A DNA stretch of 64,000 nt from Xanthomonas sp. 10-10 (GCF_040182365.1 NZ_CP144460.1:1302001-1366000), one strand, 5' to 3'; positions 46,650-59,140 are shown, numbered from the stretch's first letter. Notes: generated by a model not told the origin, from the sequence alone. Numbers and translations: made by a program.

Positions 46650-47921
46650 TCAAGTGTGTAATGGTCTCGATTGTGGTGTCGCTTCTGCGGCCAGTCGTCG
46701 CTCAAGTCGCGATACACGGTTGTTCCAGGCCAGCAGCAGACAGGCCGCGCCGCAGGCGACAGGCCCGATTGCCATCGACCATGCCAGTTGCGCTTGAGCT
46801 GCGCCGTGGTCGTTGTAAAGCTGCAACAGCAGGCCGACCACCGTGCTGCCTAGCGCAAGCGCAACCTGTGCCACCGCTGTCAGCACGGCAGAGCGGCGAG
46901 CTTGTTGGATGGGGCCGTACTGCATGGAAAGTTCGGCATGGCGCGCCCAGACCCATTGTCCGGCGCTGCCCGCGGCCATGCCCATGCAAAGTGCCAGCGC
47001 CGCATCCAGGCAGGTGCTGCGGGTTGTCTGCAGCGCAAACAGCAGCCCACAGCCTGCCAGCGCGGCGCCGCTGTATCCCAGGCGCTGGAACGCGCCGGTA
47101 TGCAGACGCGCTGCCAGCGGTTGTACGACCACCGAGCCAATGGCATAGCTGATCAGCAGCGCGCTGCCCCAACGTTGCGAAATAATCAGTGTCTGCGCCA
47201 GATACGGCGCCAGTTTGGTAAACGTAGGCAAGGTCAGCGACAGCAGCGCGATCACCATCAGCGGCAACAGTGGATGGTGGCGCAAGGATGTGAACGATCG
47301 ATCCGTTGGTACGCTGTTGACGTGCTGCGTCTGCGGTTGCAGCGTCAGACGCAGCCACCACGACGCGGTCACTGCAATGCAGCTCGCAATGCAAACCACC
47401 GTCATCGCCATGGCAGCACCCGCATGCGGCCTGGAGAGCAGCAGCCCGATCGCTGCACTCATCGATAATGCAGCCAGACCGCTGCCGATCAAGCGCAGTG
47501 CGCTTACGCCTTGCGCTCCGCGCCAAGGCCAACGGCAGAGCCCAAGTAACGTGTTCTGCGCGACATCGCCGATGGCGTAGGCCGCGCGAAACGGCAGGCT
47601 GAGCAACAGCACGCAGGGCAGGCGTGCAGGCGGCGGCAATAGCGGCACCAAAAACAGCAATGACATCGCCGCCGCCGCCAGCGCCATGCCTCGCCATTGC
47701 GTGCGCCCCGCCCATGCCAGGCTGATGCCCGCTTGCCAGCGGCGCGCAGCCAGTAGCCCCATTGCGGCACTGACCAGCAGCCCGGCAGCGACCGACACGC
47801 CGGCAGCTGTTGCACTCAGTCCCACGTATTCGGTCAGGGCGAAGATCAGCAGCAGCTCGCCGGTGTACCAGAGCAGACTCTTGCCGAAATGCGCAGCCGT
47901 GTACGCCAGCAACGTTTCCAT
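46650..47921 (-). CDS. MFS-type transporter
   Basis: The frame encodes about twelve hydrophobic spans and resembles the major facilitator superfamily, closest to the sugar:cation (MelB-like) branch by the N-terminal pattern AHFGKSLLWYTGELLLIFALTEYVGLS in pieces. The start at 47921 (METLLAYTAAHFGK, 423 residues) fits that family; an ATG at 47963 would add 14 residues. No substrate can be inferred. It stands alone between two gene-free gaps. Confidence 0.72.
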   Translation of the reverse strand: METLLAYTAAHFGKSLLWYTGELLLIFALTEYVGLSATAAGVSVAAGLLVSAAMGLLAARRWQAGISLAWAGRTQWRGMALAAAAMSLLFLVPLLPPPARLPCVLLLSLPFRAAYAIGDVAQNTLLGLCRWPWRGAQGVSALRLIGSGLAALSMSAAIGLLLSRPHAGAAMAMTVVCIASCIAVTASWWLRLTLQPQTQHVNSVPTDRSFTSLRHHPLLPLMVIALLSLTLPTFTKLAPYLAQTLIISQRWGSALLISYAIGSVVVQPLAARLHTGAFQRLGYSGAALAGCGLLFALQTTRSTCLDAALALCMGMAAGSAGQWVWARHAELSMQYGPIQQARRSAVLTAVAQVALALGSTVVGLLLQLYNDHGAAQAQLAWSMAIGPVACGAACLLLAWNNRVSRLERRLAAEATPQSRPLHT

Positions 47922-48069
47922 TGACAGGGTAGGGATCAGGCACGTCTTCGAAGCAGGCGGCATCCGCCGCTTATAGCGCAGCGCCAAGACACTACGAAGA
48001 ACCGCGCACGCGTCGACGCGGGATGGCGCTAGTACGGACGAGAGCGGCGGCCATGATGGCGCAGCTTCA

Positions 48070-48096
48070 AAGCCCCTCCCAAGCGGAGAAGGGCTT
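48070..48096 (-). terminator. Imperfect hairpin after fadH
   Basis: On the minus strand AAGCCCTTCTCC and GGGAGGGGCTT pair imperfectly around a short loop and run into TTTG. It lies 62 nt past the fadH stop and may be its terminator. Confidence 0.4.
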
Positions 48097-48157
48097 GCAC
48101 CTGGGTGGACATCTGTCCCGGACGGCGCGGCACCGCCTCAGCGGGTGCGCGCACCGA

Positions 48158-50299
<2,142 letters not shown>

Positions 50300-50450
50300 T
50301 CACCGCATCGGTTATGCGCGGGCCCGCCATGGGCGGCGCCTGACCATCATGTAGCGGGCATGCCTGGCCATCGCCGCGCAGCCGATGGCGGGCGTAGTCC
50401 CAGTCTGTCTGCAGTGTTTCCGCGCAAACAGGCGGCGCTACCCGCTGTGG

Positions 50451-51473
50451 CTACCACCCGGCCAACGCCAGCTTGCCGATGGTGCTGCCGCTCTCCAGCC
50501 GCCGATGCGCTTCCCGCAGGTTGTCGGCGTTGATCGGCGACAGCGTTTCGGTGTGTGTCGTGCGCAGCTCGCCGGCGTCGATCAGGCTCGCGGCACGGTT
50601 GAGGATGCGATGCTGTTCCACCATATCGTCGGTGGCGTAGCGCGACCGCGCGAACATCAGCTCCCAATGGATGCCGATGCACTTTGACTTGTACGGGTCG
50701 CCAATCATCAGGGGGCTGCGTGGCTCGACGATCAGGCCGACATGCCCCTGCGGCGCCAGGATCTCGCCCAACTGCTGCCAGTAGCGGTCGGTATCGGCCA
50801 GATTCAGCGCCGCATCCACCTGTTGCAGGCCCAGTGCCCGCAACTGCGCGTGCAGCGGTTGGTGGTGGTCGACGACGTGCTGCGCACCCATCTGCCGCAC
50901 CCATTCGACGCTCTCCGGGCGGGAGGCCGTGGCGATCACGGTGAAGCCGGCATGTCGCGCCAGCTGGATCGCAATCGATCCCACCCCGCCGGCACCGCCA
51001 ATGATCAATAGATGGCGGCCGCGGTTACGTGCGCCATCGAATGCGAACGGCATGCGCTGGAACAGCAGCTCCCAGGCGGTGAGCGTGGTCAATGGCAAGG
51101 CAGCCGCCTGCGCAAAGCTCAGCGAAGTGGGCTTGCAGCCGGCGATGCGCGCATCCACCAGCTGATACTGCGCGTTGCTCCCCGGCCGGCCGATATCCCC
51201 GGCGTAGTACACCTCGTCGCCCACGGCAAACGCAGTGACGTCCGGGCCCACCGCCTCGATCACGCCCGCAGCGTCGTATCCCAGGATTTTTGGCTCGGTC
51301 AGTGGCTGCGGCTTGGGCGCACGCACCTTGGTATCGACCGGATTGACCGAGATCGCTTCCACCCGTACCAATAAGTCATACCCCGAAGGCGCGGCGGGGG
51401 CGGGGACGTCGATGTCAAGCAGCGATGCCGGATCATCGATCGGCAGATAACGGGTGAGGGCGACGGCTTTCAT
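50451..51473 (-). CDS. Zinc-type alcohol dehydrogenase/quinone-reductase-like protein
   Basis: The protein is a medium-chain dehydrogenase, 340 residues from MKAVALTRYLPIDDP, with the NADPH-binding GGAGGVGSIAIQLARHAG and the GYDAAGVIEAVGPDV segment. The catalytic zinc ligands of true alcohol dehydrogenases are absent, so a quinone or enone reductase of the zinc-binding-dehydrogenase (ZADH1/QOR-like) group is likely. SD CAGGAG is 7 nt before the ATG. A direct repeat lies upstream. Confidence 0.85.
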   Translation of the reverse strand: MKAVALTRYLPIDDPASLLDIDVPAPAAPSGYDLLVRVEAISVNPVDTKVRAPKPQPLTEPKILGYDAAGVIEAVGPDVTAFAVGDEVYYAGDIGRPGSNAQYQLVDARIAGCKPTSLSFAQAAALPLTTLTAWELLFQRMPFAFDGARNRGRHLLIIGGAGGVGSIAIQLARHAGFTVIATASRPESVEWVRQMGAQHVVDHHQPLHAQLRALGLQQVDAALNLADTDRYWQQLGEILAPQGHVGLIVEPRSPLMIGDPYKSKCIGIHWELMFARSRYATDDMVEQHRILNRAASLIDAGELRTTHTETLSPINADNLREAHRRLESGSTIGKLALAGW

Positions 51474-51886
51474 CGGGACGCTCCTGGTGGGGAGTTCAGG
51501 GTGCGTTGTGGAGTGAGGCGGCTGCAATAACCGACTCCGCAATTCAGCTCGGCCGGGGCATTGCGTTCACCAATGTGGTTTTTTGCGCTCACCAAGCCCC
51601 CGCAAAACGCCCTGTCTGGAACCGTATTCAACAGGCTCAAGTGGGCTGCCGTTCAGATGCATTGACTGGCGAAAGTGGGTGCCCGGTCCTTTCCTTCATG
51701 AAACTGTATACGTAGTATTGGATGGGCTCCGCCGCCATGGTGATTGCTTTCACATGTTATATGACCGTTAACGCGATCTTCACTGAGGCCGGCTTAATCT
51801 GCGCCCCGATGGCTCTGGATGTGACGAGCATCTTTACCAAGAACAACGCCTCTATCGGTTTATCTCCCAAAGAAGGAGCTGTATAA
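51474..51886 (+). promoter_or_regulatory. Divergent region between the dehydrogenase and ompA genes
   Basis: 413 nt without a gene, serving as promoter region for both sides. The only clear structure is the 13-bp direct repeat at 51561-51595. The ompA SD AAGGAG lies 8-9 nt before its ATG. No convincing sigma70 pair was found for either gene. Confidence 0.5.
51561..51595 (-). promoter_or_regulatory. Direct repeat upstream of the dehydrogenase gene
   Basis: TTGCGTTCACCAA (51561-51573) and TTGCGCTCACCAA (51583-51595) are 12/13 identical and start 22 bp apart, two turns of the helix. They lie 88-122 nt upstream of the dehydrogenase ATG and could bind a regulator. Confidence 0.5.
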
Positions 51887-52984
51887 ATGAACAAGAAAAT
51901 TCTCACTGCCGCGTTGCTCGGCGGTCTGGCAGTTGCCCAGGCTGCGTCCGCGCAGGAGTTCGATGACCGTTGGTACCTGACCGGTAGCGCTGGCTTCAAC
52001 TTCCAGGACAGCGATCGTCTGACCAATGATGCTCCGTTCGTCACCCTGGGCCTGGGCAAGTTTGTCAGCCCGAACTGGTCGATCGACGGTGAACTGAACT
52101 ATCAGAACCCGAACTTCGATGCCAACCAGGATCAGAACTGGAGCCAGTACGGCATCTCGTTCGACCTGCGTCGCCACTTCATCCAGGAAGGCCGCGGCTG
52201 GAACCCCTACCTGCTGTTCGGTCTGGGCTACCAGCGTTCGGAAGAAGAGTTCGACGCAACTCCGAACCCGGTTTCGCCGGGCCAGCAGAAGGACGGCAAC
52301 TTTGCCGCCAAGGCTGGTGTCGGTCTGCAGACCACCTTCGACAAGCGCGTCGCCGTGCGTGCTGAACTGGCCTACCGCGCCGACTTCAACGACCAGAGCG
52401 TTGCTGCTCCGCAGGAAGACTGGTTCGGCGACGTGCTGGCTTCGGTCGGCGTCGTGATCCCGCTGGGACCGGCTCCGTCGACCGCTCCGCCGCCGGCTCC
52501 GGCTCCGGTTGCCCCGAGCTGCGCAGACCTGGATGACGACGGTGACGGCGTCAACAACTGCGACGACAAGTGCCCGGCTTCGCAGCCCGGCCAGACCATC
52601 GGTCCGGACGGTTGCCCGGTTCCTGTGTCGATCGACCTGAAGGGCGTGAACTTCGACTTCAACAAGTCGACCCTGCGTCCGGACGCACAGTCGATCCTGA
52701 GCGAAGCGACCGAGATCCTGAAGCGTTACCCCGACCTGAAGGTCGAGGTTGCCGGTCACACCGACTCGAAGGGTACCGACGCGTACAACCAGAAGCTGTC
52801 CGAGCGTCGTGCGACCACCGTGTACGACTACCTGACCAAGAACGGCGTCGATGCGTCGCGTCTGGTTGGTCCGATCGGCTACGGCGAGAGCCGTCCGATT
52901 GCTCCGAACGCCAACCCGGATGGTTCGGACAATCCGGAAGGCCGTGCGAAGAACCGTCGTACCGAGCTGAACGTCCAGAACTAA
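51887..52984 (+). CDS. ompA: OmpA-family outer membrane protein
   Basis: OmpA proteins anchor the outer membrane to peptidoglycan. The 365 residues begin with a signal peptide cleaved after AASA (about residue 22). An N-terminal beta-barrel domain follows to about residue 195, then a Pro/Ala linker, a short Asp/Cys-rich segment (CADLDDDGDGVNNCDDKCPA) and the OmpA C-terminal domain with NFDFNKSTL, VAGHTDSKG, LSERRATTVYDYL and the final RAKNRRTEL. A strong terminator follows. Confidence 0.95.
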   Translation: MNKKILTAALLGGLAVAQAASAQEFDDRWYLTGSAGFNFQDSDRLTNDAPFVTLGLGKFVSPNWSIDGELNYQNPNFDANQDQNWSQYGISFDLRRHFIQEGRGWNPYLLFGLGYQRSEEEFDATPNPVSPGQQKDGNFAAKAGVGLQTTFDKRVAVRAELAYRADFNDQSVAAPQEDWFGDVLASVGVVIPLGPAPSTAPPPAPAPVAPSCADLDDDGDGVNNCDDKCPASQPGQTIGPDGCPVPVSIDLKGVNFDFNKSTLRPDAQSILSEATEILKRYPDLKVEVAGHTDSKGTDAYNQKLSERRATTVYDYLTKNGVDASRLVGPIGYGESRPIAPNANPDGSDNPEGRAKNRRTELNVQN

Positions 52985-53006
52985 TCGGACCGCTAGCTTG
53001 TTCCAT

Positions 53007-53035
53007 ACAAAACCCGGCCTTGTGCCGGGTTTTGT
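53007..53035 (+). terminator. Terminator of ompA
   Basis: ACAAAACCCGGC (53007-53018) pairs perfectly with GCCGGGTTTTGT (53024-53035) around CTTGT. T and A runs on the two sides make it bidirectional in form. Confidence 0.92.
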
Positions 53036-53187
53036 CTATGTGCGCTCCGAAAGTCCCCAATTCTTCTGCGCACAGGCTGCAATGCTGTCTGTGTTGCCAT
53101 CCCGGCACGGTTCTGGTTGAAACAGCGTTCATCGCTGCCTACACTCGCCGCGTCGATATCACACACTCTTACTTGGAAGAACCAACG

Positions 53188-53700
53188 ATGCTGCGTACCG
53201 CTTCGGCAGGATTGCTCTGTCTCGCCTTGATTCCCGCCGCCTACGCCGCTCCGAACTGCGCCGGCAGCACGGTGTCCCAGCCGCTGCCGTTGCCCGCCAC
53301 CGTCATTGCACCGGCGGCCGCCGAGTTCTATACCCGTAGCGTCCAGCTGGGCATGCCCACCGGCGTGTTGGCCCAGCCCTATACCAGCGAGCAGTCGGTG
53401 GACCGCGTGCTGCTGCGTCTGCGCGTGGAAGGCTGCCAGGACGTGGCCAAGGTGATTCCGCCGGGCGGCACGGTCAACCCGAACGACCCGGCTGCCTACA
53501 AGGCCACCACCGCATTCGACAACACGCCGTGGCGCTTCGACATGAGCCAGAACGGCAAGCGCATGACCGCCGAAGAATTCGATGCCTGGATGAAGTCGCG
53601 CGGCGTGCGTGTGGTCAAGGCGCGCCCGGTTGCCGGCGCAGCGCCGGCGGCAGCGGCACCTGCACCGGCGGCCGACGCCAAGCCGGTCGAAAACAAGTAA
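53188..53700 (+). CDS. Small exported protein of unknown function
   Basis: 170 residues from the ATG at 53188, with GGAAG 8-9 nt upstream. A signal peptide ends at AAYA (about residue 20). The mature part has two Cys (PNCAG and EGCQD), possibly disulfide-bonded, and a C-terminal Ala/Pro-rich tail with AAAAPAPAADAK. I do not recognise a domain. The next gene starts 19 nt later, so they may be cotranscribed. Confidence 0.75.
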   Translation: MLRTASAGLLCLALIPAAYAAPNCAGSTVSQPLPLPATVIAPAAAEFYTRSVQLGMPTGVLAQPYTSEQSVDRVLLRLRVEGCQDVAKVIPPGGTVNPNDPAAYKATTAFDNTPWRFDMSQNGKRMTAEEFDAWMKSRGVRVVKARPVAGAAPAAAAPAPAADAKPVENK

Positions 53701-53719
53701 GCCGCGCGGTCGGGACGGC

Positions 53720-54580
53720 ATGACCCGGCGGCCCCCGCCGGCGACGTCCCGGCATCGCAGCCGTGGTTCGTCGGTGCCGATGCGCCCGACGCGTGCCTCG
53801 GCGGCAGGACCAGGCATCACCGCGCCACGTCATGGGCTGGCGCGGGTGTTGTCCAAGCTGGGTGTGTGTTCGCGCACCGAGGCGGCACGCTGGATCGTCG
53901 ATGGGCGCGTCAGCGTGGATACGCGGGTGGTTCGCGACCCCGAATTTCCGATCCGTGCCGACCAGCATCAGGCGATCGCGGTGGACGGCCAGCCGCTGGC
54001 CGGGCCTGAGCGGGTCTATCTGATGCTCAACAAGCCGCGTGGCGTGGTCACCACGGTGCGCGACGAGCAGGGCAGGGACACGGTGTATCGCTGTTTCGAC
54101 GGCGCCGGCCTGCCGTGGATTGCACCGGTGGGGCGGCTGGACAAGGCCAGCGAGGGCCTGCTGCTATTCAGCAACGACCCGCAATGGGCAGCGGCGGTGA
54201 CCGATCCGGCCACTGGCCCGGACAAGACCTATCACGTGCAGATCGACTGCCGCCCCGACGCCGGGCAGCTGGCGCAGTTGCAGACCGGTGTGATCGATCC
54301 CGACCCCGAGGGTGATGGCGCGCTGCTGCGTGCCAAGCGGGTGCGCTTGCTGCGCGAGGGTGAGCGCAATGCATGGCTGGAAATCGTGCTGGACGAAGGC
54401 CGCAATCGGCAGATCCGTCGACTGCTGGCGGCCGTGGAGATCGGGGTGTTGCGGCTGGTGCGCGTGGCGATCGGGCCGCTGGCGATGGGCGAGCTGGGTA
54501 AAGGCGTGTGGCGAGCGCTCAGCGCGGAGGAAGTCCAGGCGCTGACGTCGGCTCCCGCCAGCGCGCCAGACGCGCGCTGA
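53720..54580 (+). CDS. RsuA/RluB/E/F-type rRNA pseudouridine synthase
   Basis: These enzymes change specific uridines of 16S or 23S rRNA to pseudouridine. From the ATG at 53720 it has 286 residues; a Met at codon 21 is an alternative. An S4-type RNA-binding domain spans about residues 40-75 (LARVLSKLGVCSRTEAARW). VGRLDKASEGLLLF holds the catalytic Asp141, and LNKPRGVVTT is the family motif. Which uridine is modified cannot be told. The last 62 nt overlap the HNH gene on the other strand. Confidence 0.88.
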   Translation: MTRRPPPATSRHRSRGSSVPMRPTRASAAGPGITAPRHGLARVLSKLGVCSRTEAARWIVDGRVSVDTRVVRDPEFPIRADQHQAIAVDGQPLAGPERVYLMLNKPRGVVTTVRDEQGRDTVYRCFDGAGLPWIAPVGRLDKASEGLLLFSNDPQWAAAVTDPATGPDKTYHVQIDCRPDAGQLAQLQTGVIDPDPEGDGALLRAKRVRLLREGERNAWLEIVLDEGRNRQIRRLLAAVEIGVLRLVRVAIGPLAMGELGKGVWRALSAEEVQALTSAPASAPDAR

Positions 54581-54923
54581 GCAGCGCAGCGACGACTTCG
54601 CCGGCGCGCGCATCGCTGGCGCCATTGGCATCGTGGCGCCGACCTTTGGCGTGATTGCAGCCGGCACAGGCCAGCGCCAGATTGCGTGCATCGTTGGGGT
54701 CGTCGCCGACCCGCGCGCATAGCGCTGCTGCTGCGCGGCGCCCGAACCAGGCCTGCGGGACCACGTGTTCGAGCGTGGTGTGCCCCAGCGGTTCGCCGTC
54801 GATGCCGATGTGCAGGCGGCGACGGCAATGCAGGCAGCGGGTCTGCCAGCTGCCGGCGAGCAACTGCGCCTGGGCATCGGTGTGCGCCGCGAGCAGGAGC
54901 CGTTGGCGCAGCACCGTCCGCAT
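54519..54923 (-). CDS. HNH endonuclease
   Basis: The 134-residue protein has an HNH nuclease fold: Cys30-x2-Cys33, the catalytic-type LEHVVP with His53, Asn81 and Cys86-x2-Cys89-Asn90-His91. It is compact, with no extra DNA-binding domain visible. It starts 2 nt after the kbl stop and its 3' end overlaps the pseudouridine synthase gene by 62 nt in antisense. Its biological role is unknown. Confidence 0.8.
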   Translation of the reverse strand: MRTVLRQRLLLAAHTDAQAQLLAGSWQTRCLHCRRRLHIGIDGEPLGHTTLEHVVPQAWFGRRAAAALCARVGDDPNDARNLALACAGCNHAKGRRHDANGASDARAGEVVAALLSARLARWREPTSAPGLPPR

Positions 54924-54925
54924 GC

Positions 54926-56134
54926 TCAGGCCTTGATGACGTCCAGTTCGCGGCCGATCTTGATGAAGGCGTCGATGGCCTGGTCCAGATGCTCGCGGGT
55001 ATGCGCGGCGCTGATCTGGGTGCGGATGCGCGCCTGTCCCTTGGGCACCACCGGGAAGAAGAAGCCGATGGCGTAGATGCCTTCTTCCAGCAGGCGCTCG
55101 GCGAACTTTTGCGCCAGCGGGGCGTCGTAGAGCATCACCGGGCTGATCGGATGCACGCCGGGCTTGAGCTCGAAGCCGGCGGCGGTCATGCGTTCGCGGA
55201 AATAGCGGGTGTTGTCGACCAGTTGCGTGCGCAGCTCGCCGGCCGCTTCCAGCATGTCGAATGCCTTGATGCCTGCAGCCACCACGTGCGGCGGCAGCGA
55301 ATTGGAGAACAGATAGGGGCGCGAGCGCTGGCGCAGCAGTTCGATCACCTCGCGCCTGGCGGTGGTGAAGCCGCCCAGCGCGCCGCCCATGGCCTTGCCC
55401 AGCGTGCCGGTAAAGATGTCGATCTGGTCCAGCACGCCCTTGACCTCGGCCGAGCCGCGGCCGGTGGCGCCCAGAAAGCCTGTGGCATGACATTCGTCGA
55501 TATGCACCAGCGCGTTGTATTTGCGGGCGAGGGTAGTGATTTCGTCCAGCGGGGCGATGAAGCCGTCCATCGAGAACACGCCATCGCTGGTGATCAGCTT
55601 GGTCTTGCACCCGGCCGCGTCTGCCGCCTGCAGCTGCGCTTCGAGGTCGGCCATGTCGCAGTTGGCGTAGCGAAAGCGCTTGGCCTTGCACAGGCGCACG
55701 CCGTCGATGATGGAGGCATGGTTGAGCGCGTCGGAAATGATGGCGTCGTGCTCGCCGAGCAGCGGTTCGAACAGGCCGCCGTTGGCATCGAAACAGGCGG
55801 CGTAGAGGATGGTGTCCTCGGTGCCGAAGAAATCGGCGATGGTGCGTTCGAGCTGCTTGTGCAGGTCCTGGGTGCCACAGATGAAACGTACCGAGGCCAT
55901 GCCGAAGCCGTGCGTGTCCAGCGCGTCCTTGGCAGCCTGGATGATGTCCGGGTGGTCGGCCAGGCCCAGATAGTTGTTGGCGCAGAAGTTGAGCACGCTA
56001 CGGCCATCGGCCAGGGTGATCTGCGCCGACTGCGGGCCAGTGATGATGCGCTCGGACTTGAACAGGCCCTGGGACTGGATGGTTTCCAGTTCGGCGGCGT
56101 AGTGGGCGGTGAGCGCGGCAGGCGGACGGGTCAT
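54926..56134 (-). CDS. kbl: Glycine C-acetyltransferase (2-amino-3-ketobutyrate CoA ligase)
   Basis: Kbl cleaves 2-amino-3-ketobutyrate with CoA to glycine and acetyl-CoA, the second step of threonine breakdown after Tdh. The 402 residues include [21 protein letters not shown] and the PLP-lysine motif [10 protein letters not shown]. tdh lies 5.2 kb away on the same strand, not adjacent as in E. coli. The gene is divergent from the sulfate transporter. Confidence 0.95.
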   Translation of the reverse strand: MTRPPAALTAHYAAELETIQSQGLFKSERIITGPQSAQITLADGRSVLNFCANNYLGLADHPDIIQAAKDALDTHGFGMASVRFICGTQDLHKQLERTIADFFGTEDTILYAACFDANGGLFEPLLGEHDAIISDALNHASIIDGVRLCKAKRFRYANCDMADLEAQLQAADAAGCKTKLITSDGVFSMDGFIAPLDEITTLARKYNALVHIDECHATGFLGATGRGSAEVKGVLDQIDIFTGTLGKAMGGALGGFTTARREVIELLRQRSRPYLFSNSLPPHVVAAGIKAFDMLEAAGELRTQLVDNTRYFRERMTAAGFELKPGVHPISPVMLYDAPLAQKFAERLLEEGIYAIGFFFPVVPKGQARIRTQISAAHTREHLDQAIDAFIKIGRELDVIKA

Positions 56135-56306
56135 GGCGGTCGCTGTGGCAAAGAAAGAAGCGCAATGTTAACGATCACAATGGCATACCACTACGTCATG
56201 CAAAATCGGCATAAGCGGCGGCGCTGATGTCATTTCACCGCCCGCGTGCCGCTGCGCAGCATGGCATGCTTGCTGTTCAGCTGCGCCCACCGGCCAGGAG
56301 ATCGTT

Positions 56307-57323
56307 GTGACATACCCCCTTATCCGTCTTGCTTCCCTGCTTTGCACCCTGCTGGCCCTGGCCGGCCCGGCAGGTGCGCGCGACATCGGGCTGCTCAACG
56401 TGAGCTACGACCCCACCCGCGAGTTCTACCGCGACTACAACACCGCCTTTGCGGCGCAGTGGAAGCAGCAGCACCCGCAAGACACGGTCAGCGTGGAGAC
56501 GTCGCATGGCGGCTCCGGCAAGCAGGCGCGCGCGGTGATCGACGGGATCGAAGCGGACGTGGTGACGCTGGCGCTGGCCTACGACGTGGATGCCATCGCG
56601 CAGAAGGCCAAGCTGATCGATACCGATTGGGAGAAGCGCCTGCCTGACAACAGCGCGCCGTATACCTCCACGATCGTGTTCCTGGTGCGCAAGGGCAACC
56701 CGAAGAACATCCACGATTGGCCGGACCTGCTGCGCTCGGGGGTGTCGGTGGTGACCCCCAATCCCAAGACGTCCGGTGGCGCGCGCTGGAACTACCTGGC
56801 CGCCTGGGCCTACGCCGACCACATCTTCAAGGGCGATCGCGAGCGCATCGTGCGCTACATGCAGGCGTTGTTCCGCAATGTGCCGGTGCTGGATACCGGT
56901 GCGCGCGGCGCCACCACGACCTTCGTGCAGCGCGGGATCGGCGATGTGCTGCTGGCCTGGGAAAACGAGGCGCTGCTGGCGCGCGAGGAGCTGGGCAAGG
57001 ACAAGTTCGAGATCGTGGTGCCCAAGCTGTCGATCCTGGCCGAGCCGTCGGTGGCGCTGGTCGACAAGAATGTCGACAAGCACGGCACGCGCGATGTGGC
57101 CGAGGCCTATCTGCGCTATCTGTACGCGCCGGAAGGGCAGAAGCTGGCGGCCAAGCATTTCTATCGTCCGCGGCACCCGGAATTCGCCGACCCGGCGGAC
57201 CTGGCCCGCTTCCCGGACATCAAGCTGGTGACCATCCAGCAGGCGTTCGGCTCCTGGGACAAGGCGCAGCAGGAACACTTTGCCGACGGCGGCCTGTTCG
57301 ACCAGATCCAGGCCAAGAAGTAG
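56307..57323 (+). CDS. sbp: Periplasmic sulfate-binding protein
   Basis: Sbp delivers sulfate (or thiosulfate) to the CysTWA transporter. The GTG start at 56307, 7 nt after CAGGAG, gives 338 residues with a signal peptide cleaved near ALAGPAGA (residue 24). [25 protein letters not shown] and [16 protein letters not shown] are family segments. First gene of a four-gene unit; cysT follows after 2 nt. Confidence 0.95.
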   Translation: MTYPLIRLASLLCTLLALAGPAGARDIGLLNVSYDPTREFYRDYNTAFAAQWKQQHPQDTVSVETSHGGSGKQARAVIDGIEADVVTLALAYDVDAIAQKAKLIDTDWEKRLPDNSAPYTSTIVFLVRKGNPKNIHDWPDLLRSGVSVVTPNPKTSGGARWNYLAAWAYADHIFKGDRERIVRYMQALFRNVPVLDTGARGATTTFVQRGIGDVLLAWENEALLAREELGKDKFEIVVPKLSILAEPSVALVDKNVDKHGTRDVAEAYLRYLYAPEGQKLAAKHFYRPRHPEFADPADLARFPDIKLVTIQQAFGSWDKAQQEHFADGGLFDQIQAKK

Positions 57324-57325
57324 GC

Positions 57326-58183
57326 ATGCAGACGTCGGTTGCACGCCCAGCGTCGCCATCGCGCCGACGCGTGATGCCGGGGTTGGGCCTGAGTCTGGGT
57401 ATCACCCTGGCCTGGCTGGGATTGATCGTGCTGATCCCGCTGCTGGGGATTTTCATCAAGACCAGCGGCCTGGGCTGGGAGGGCTTGTGGAAGGTCTGGA
57501 GCGAGCCGCGCGTGCTGTCGGCGCTGCGGGTGAGCTTCGGCACCGCGTTTGCGGCCGGCGCCTTCAATGCAGTGATGGGCACCTGGGTGGCGTGGGTGTT
57601 TGTGCGTTACAGCTTTCCGGGCAAGCGCCTGTTCGATGCGGTGATCGATCTGCCGTTCGCGCTGCCGACCGCAGTGGCCGGCATCGCGCTGACCGCGCTG
57701 TACGGCGGCAACGGCTGGGTCGGGCGCTGGCTGGAGGCGATCGGCATCAAGGTGGCCTACACCCAGCTGGGCATCGTGCTGGCGCTGGTGTTCGTCGGCC
57801 TGCCGTTCGTGGTGCGGGTGGTGCAGCCGGTGCTGGCCGAGAGCGAGCGTGAGCTGGAAGCCGCCGCTGCCACGCTGGGCGCCTCGCGCTGGCAGACGGT
57901 ATGGCGGGTGGTGCTGCCGGGGCTGTGGCCGGCGGTGCTGACCGGCTTTGCGCTGGCCTTCGCGCGTGGCGTGGGCGAGTACGGCTCGGTGATCTTCATC
58001 GCCGGCAACCTGCCCAATTCCACCGAGATCGCACCGCTGCTGATCACCATCCGGCTGGAAGAGTTCGACTACGCCGGTGCCACCGCCATTGCAGCGGCAA
58101 TGCTGTTGCTGTCGTTCGTGATCCTGTTGCTGGTCAATACGCTGCAGGCACGCCTATTGCGCTATCAACGGAGGCCCGCATGA
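57326..58183 (+). CDS. cysT: Sulfate ABC transporter permease CysT (CysU)
   Basis: One of two channel subunits for sulfate uptake across the inner membrane. From the ATG at 57326 it has 285 residues and about six membrane spans. The cytoplasmic EAAxTLGA motif ([10 protein letters not shown]) couples to the ATPase. It starts 2 nt after sbp, and its stop overlaps the cysW start as ATGA. Confidence 0.94.
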   Translation: MQTSVARPASPSRRRVMPGLGLSLGITLAWLGLIVLIPLLGIFIKTSGLGWEGLWKVWSEPRVLSALRVSFGTAFAAGAFNAVMGTWVAWVFVRYSFPGKRLFDAVIDLPFALPTAVAGIALTALYGGNGWVGRWLEAIGIKVAYTQLGIVLALVFVGLPFVVRVVQPVLAESERELEAAAATLGASRWQTVWRVVLPGLWPAVLTGFALAFARGVGEYGSVIFIAGNLPNSTEIAPLLITIRLEEFDYAGATAIAAAMLLLSFVILLLVNTLQARLLRYQRRPA

Positions 58184-59133
58184 GCGATGCTGTTTCATCG
58201 CTGCCTTCCATGTTGCAGACCCGCACGATGACCGAGCAGGCGCGCCGCATCACCGATTCGGCCACCAACGAGCCGCGCTGGGTGCAGTGGCTGATGATTC
58301 TGGGGGCGCTGGTCTTTCTGCTGGCGTTCCTGCTGCTGCCGCTGGTGCTGGTGTTTGCCGAAGCGCTGCGCGGCGGTTGGGAGACGTTTCTGCGTGCAGT
58401 GGTCGACCCGGACGCCTTGTCGGCTATCAAGCTGACGTTGCTGGTAACGGCGATCGTGTTGCCGTTGAATCTGATCTTCGGCGTTGCCGCTGCGTGGGCC
58501 ATCAGCAAACACCGGTTCTGGGGCAAACGCCTGCTGGTCAGCCTGATCGACCTCCCCTTCTCGGTCTCGCCGGTGGTGGCGGGCTTGATCTTCGTGCTGA
58601 TCTTCGGCCGCAGCGGCTGGGCCTGGCCGTTGATCGACGAGGGGTGGCGGGTGCAGTTGCCGGCGCTGGGCGAGATGGTGATCCAGCTGCCGCGGATCGT
58701 GTTCGCGCTGCCGGGCATCGTGCTGGCGACGACCTTCGTCACCTTCCCGTTCATTGCGCGCGAGTTGATGCCGCTGATGGAGCAGCAGGGCAGCGACGAA
58801 GAGCTGGCCGCGCTGAGCCTGGGTGCGAACGGCTGGCAGATGTTCTGGCGCGTGACCTTGCCCAATATCCGCTGGGGCCTGCTGTATGGCGTGCTGCTGT
58901 GCGCGGCCCGCGCGATGGGCGAGTTCGGCGCGGTGTCGGTGGTGTCCGGGCATATCCGCGGGCGCACCAATACGTTGCCGCTGCATGTGGAAATTCTCTA
59001 CAACGAATACGCCTACAGCGCCGCGTTCGCGTGCGCCTCGCTGCTGGCATTGACCGCGCTGCTGACGCTGGCGCTGAAGACGTATCTGGAATGGCGGCAC
59101 GGCGATTCGCTGGCCGCCAACCACCGCCATTGA
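58180..59133 (+). CDS. cysW: Sulfate ABC transporter permease CysW
   Basis: Second channel subunit of the sulfate importer, 317 residues from the ATG at 58180 (SD GGAGG, 6 nt upstream). The hydrophobic spans and the [18 protein letters not shown] coupling motif (in pieces) match CysW, as does [22 protein letters not shown] near the end. It overlaps cysT by 4 nt. Confidence 0.94.
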   Translation: MSDAVSSLPSMLQTRTMTEQARRITDSATNEPRWVQWLMILGALVFLLAFLLLPLVLVFAEALRGGWETFLRAVVDPDALSAIKLTLLVTAIVLPLNLIFGVAAAWAISKHRFWGKRLLVSLIDLPFSVSPVVAGLIFVLIFGRSGWAWPLIDEGWRVQLPALGEMVIQLPRIVFALPGIVLATTFVTFPFIARELMPLMEQQGSDEELAALSLGANGWQMFWRVTLPNIRWGLLYGVLLCAARAMGEFGAVSVVSGHIRGRTNTLPLHVEILYNEYAYSAAFACASLLALTALLTLALKTYLEWRHGDSLAANHRH

Positions 59134-59140
59134 GGTGACC

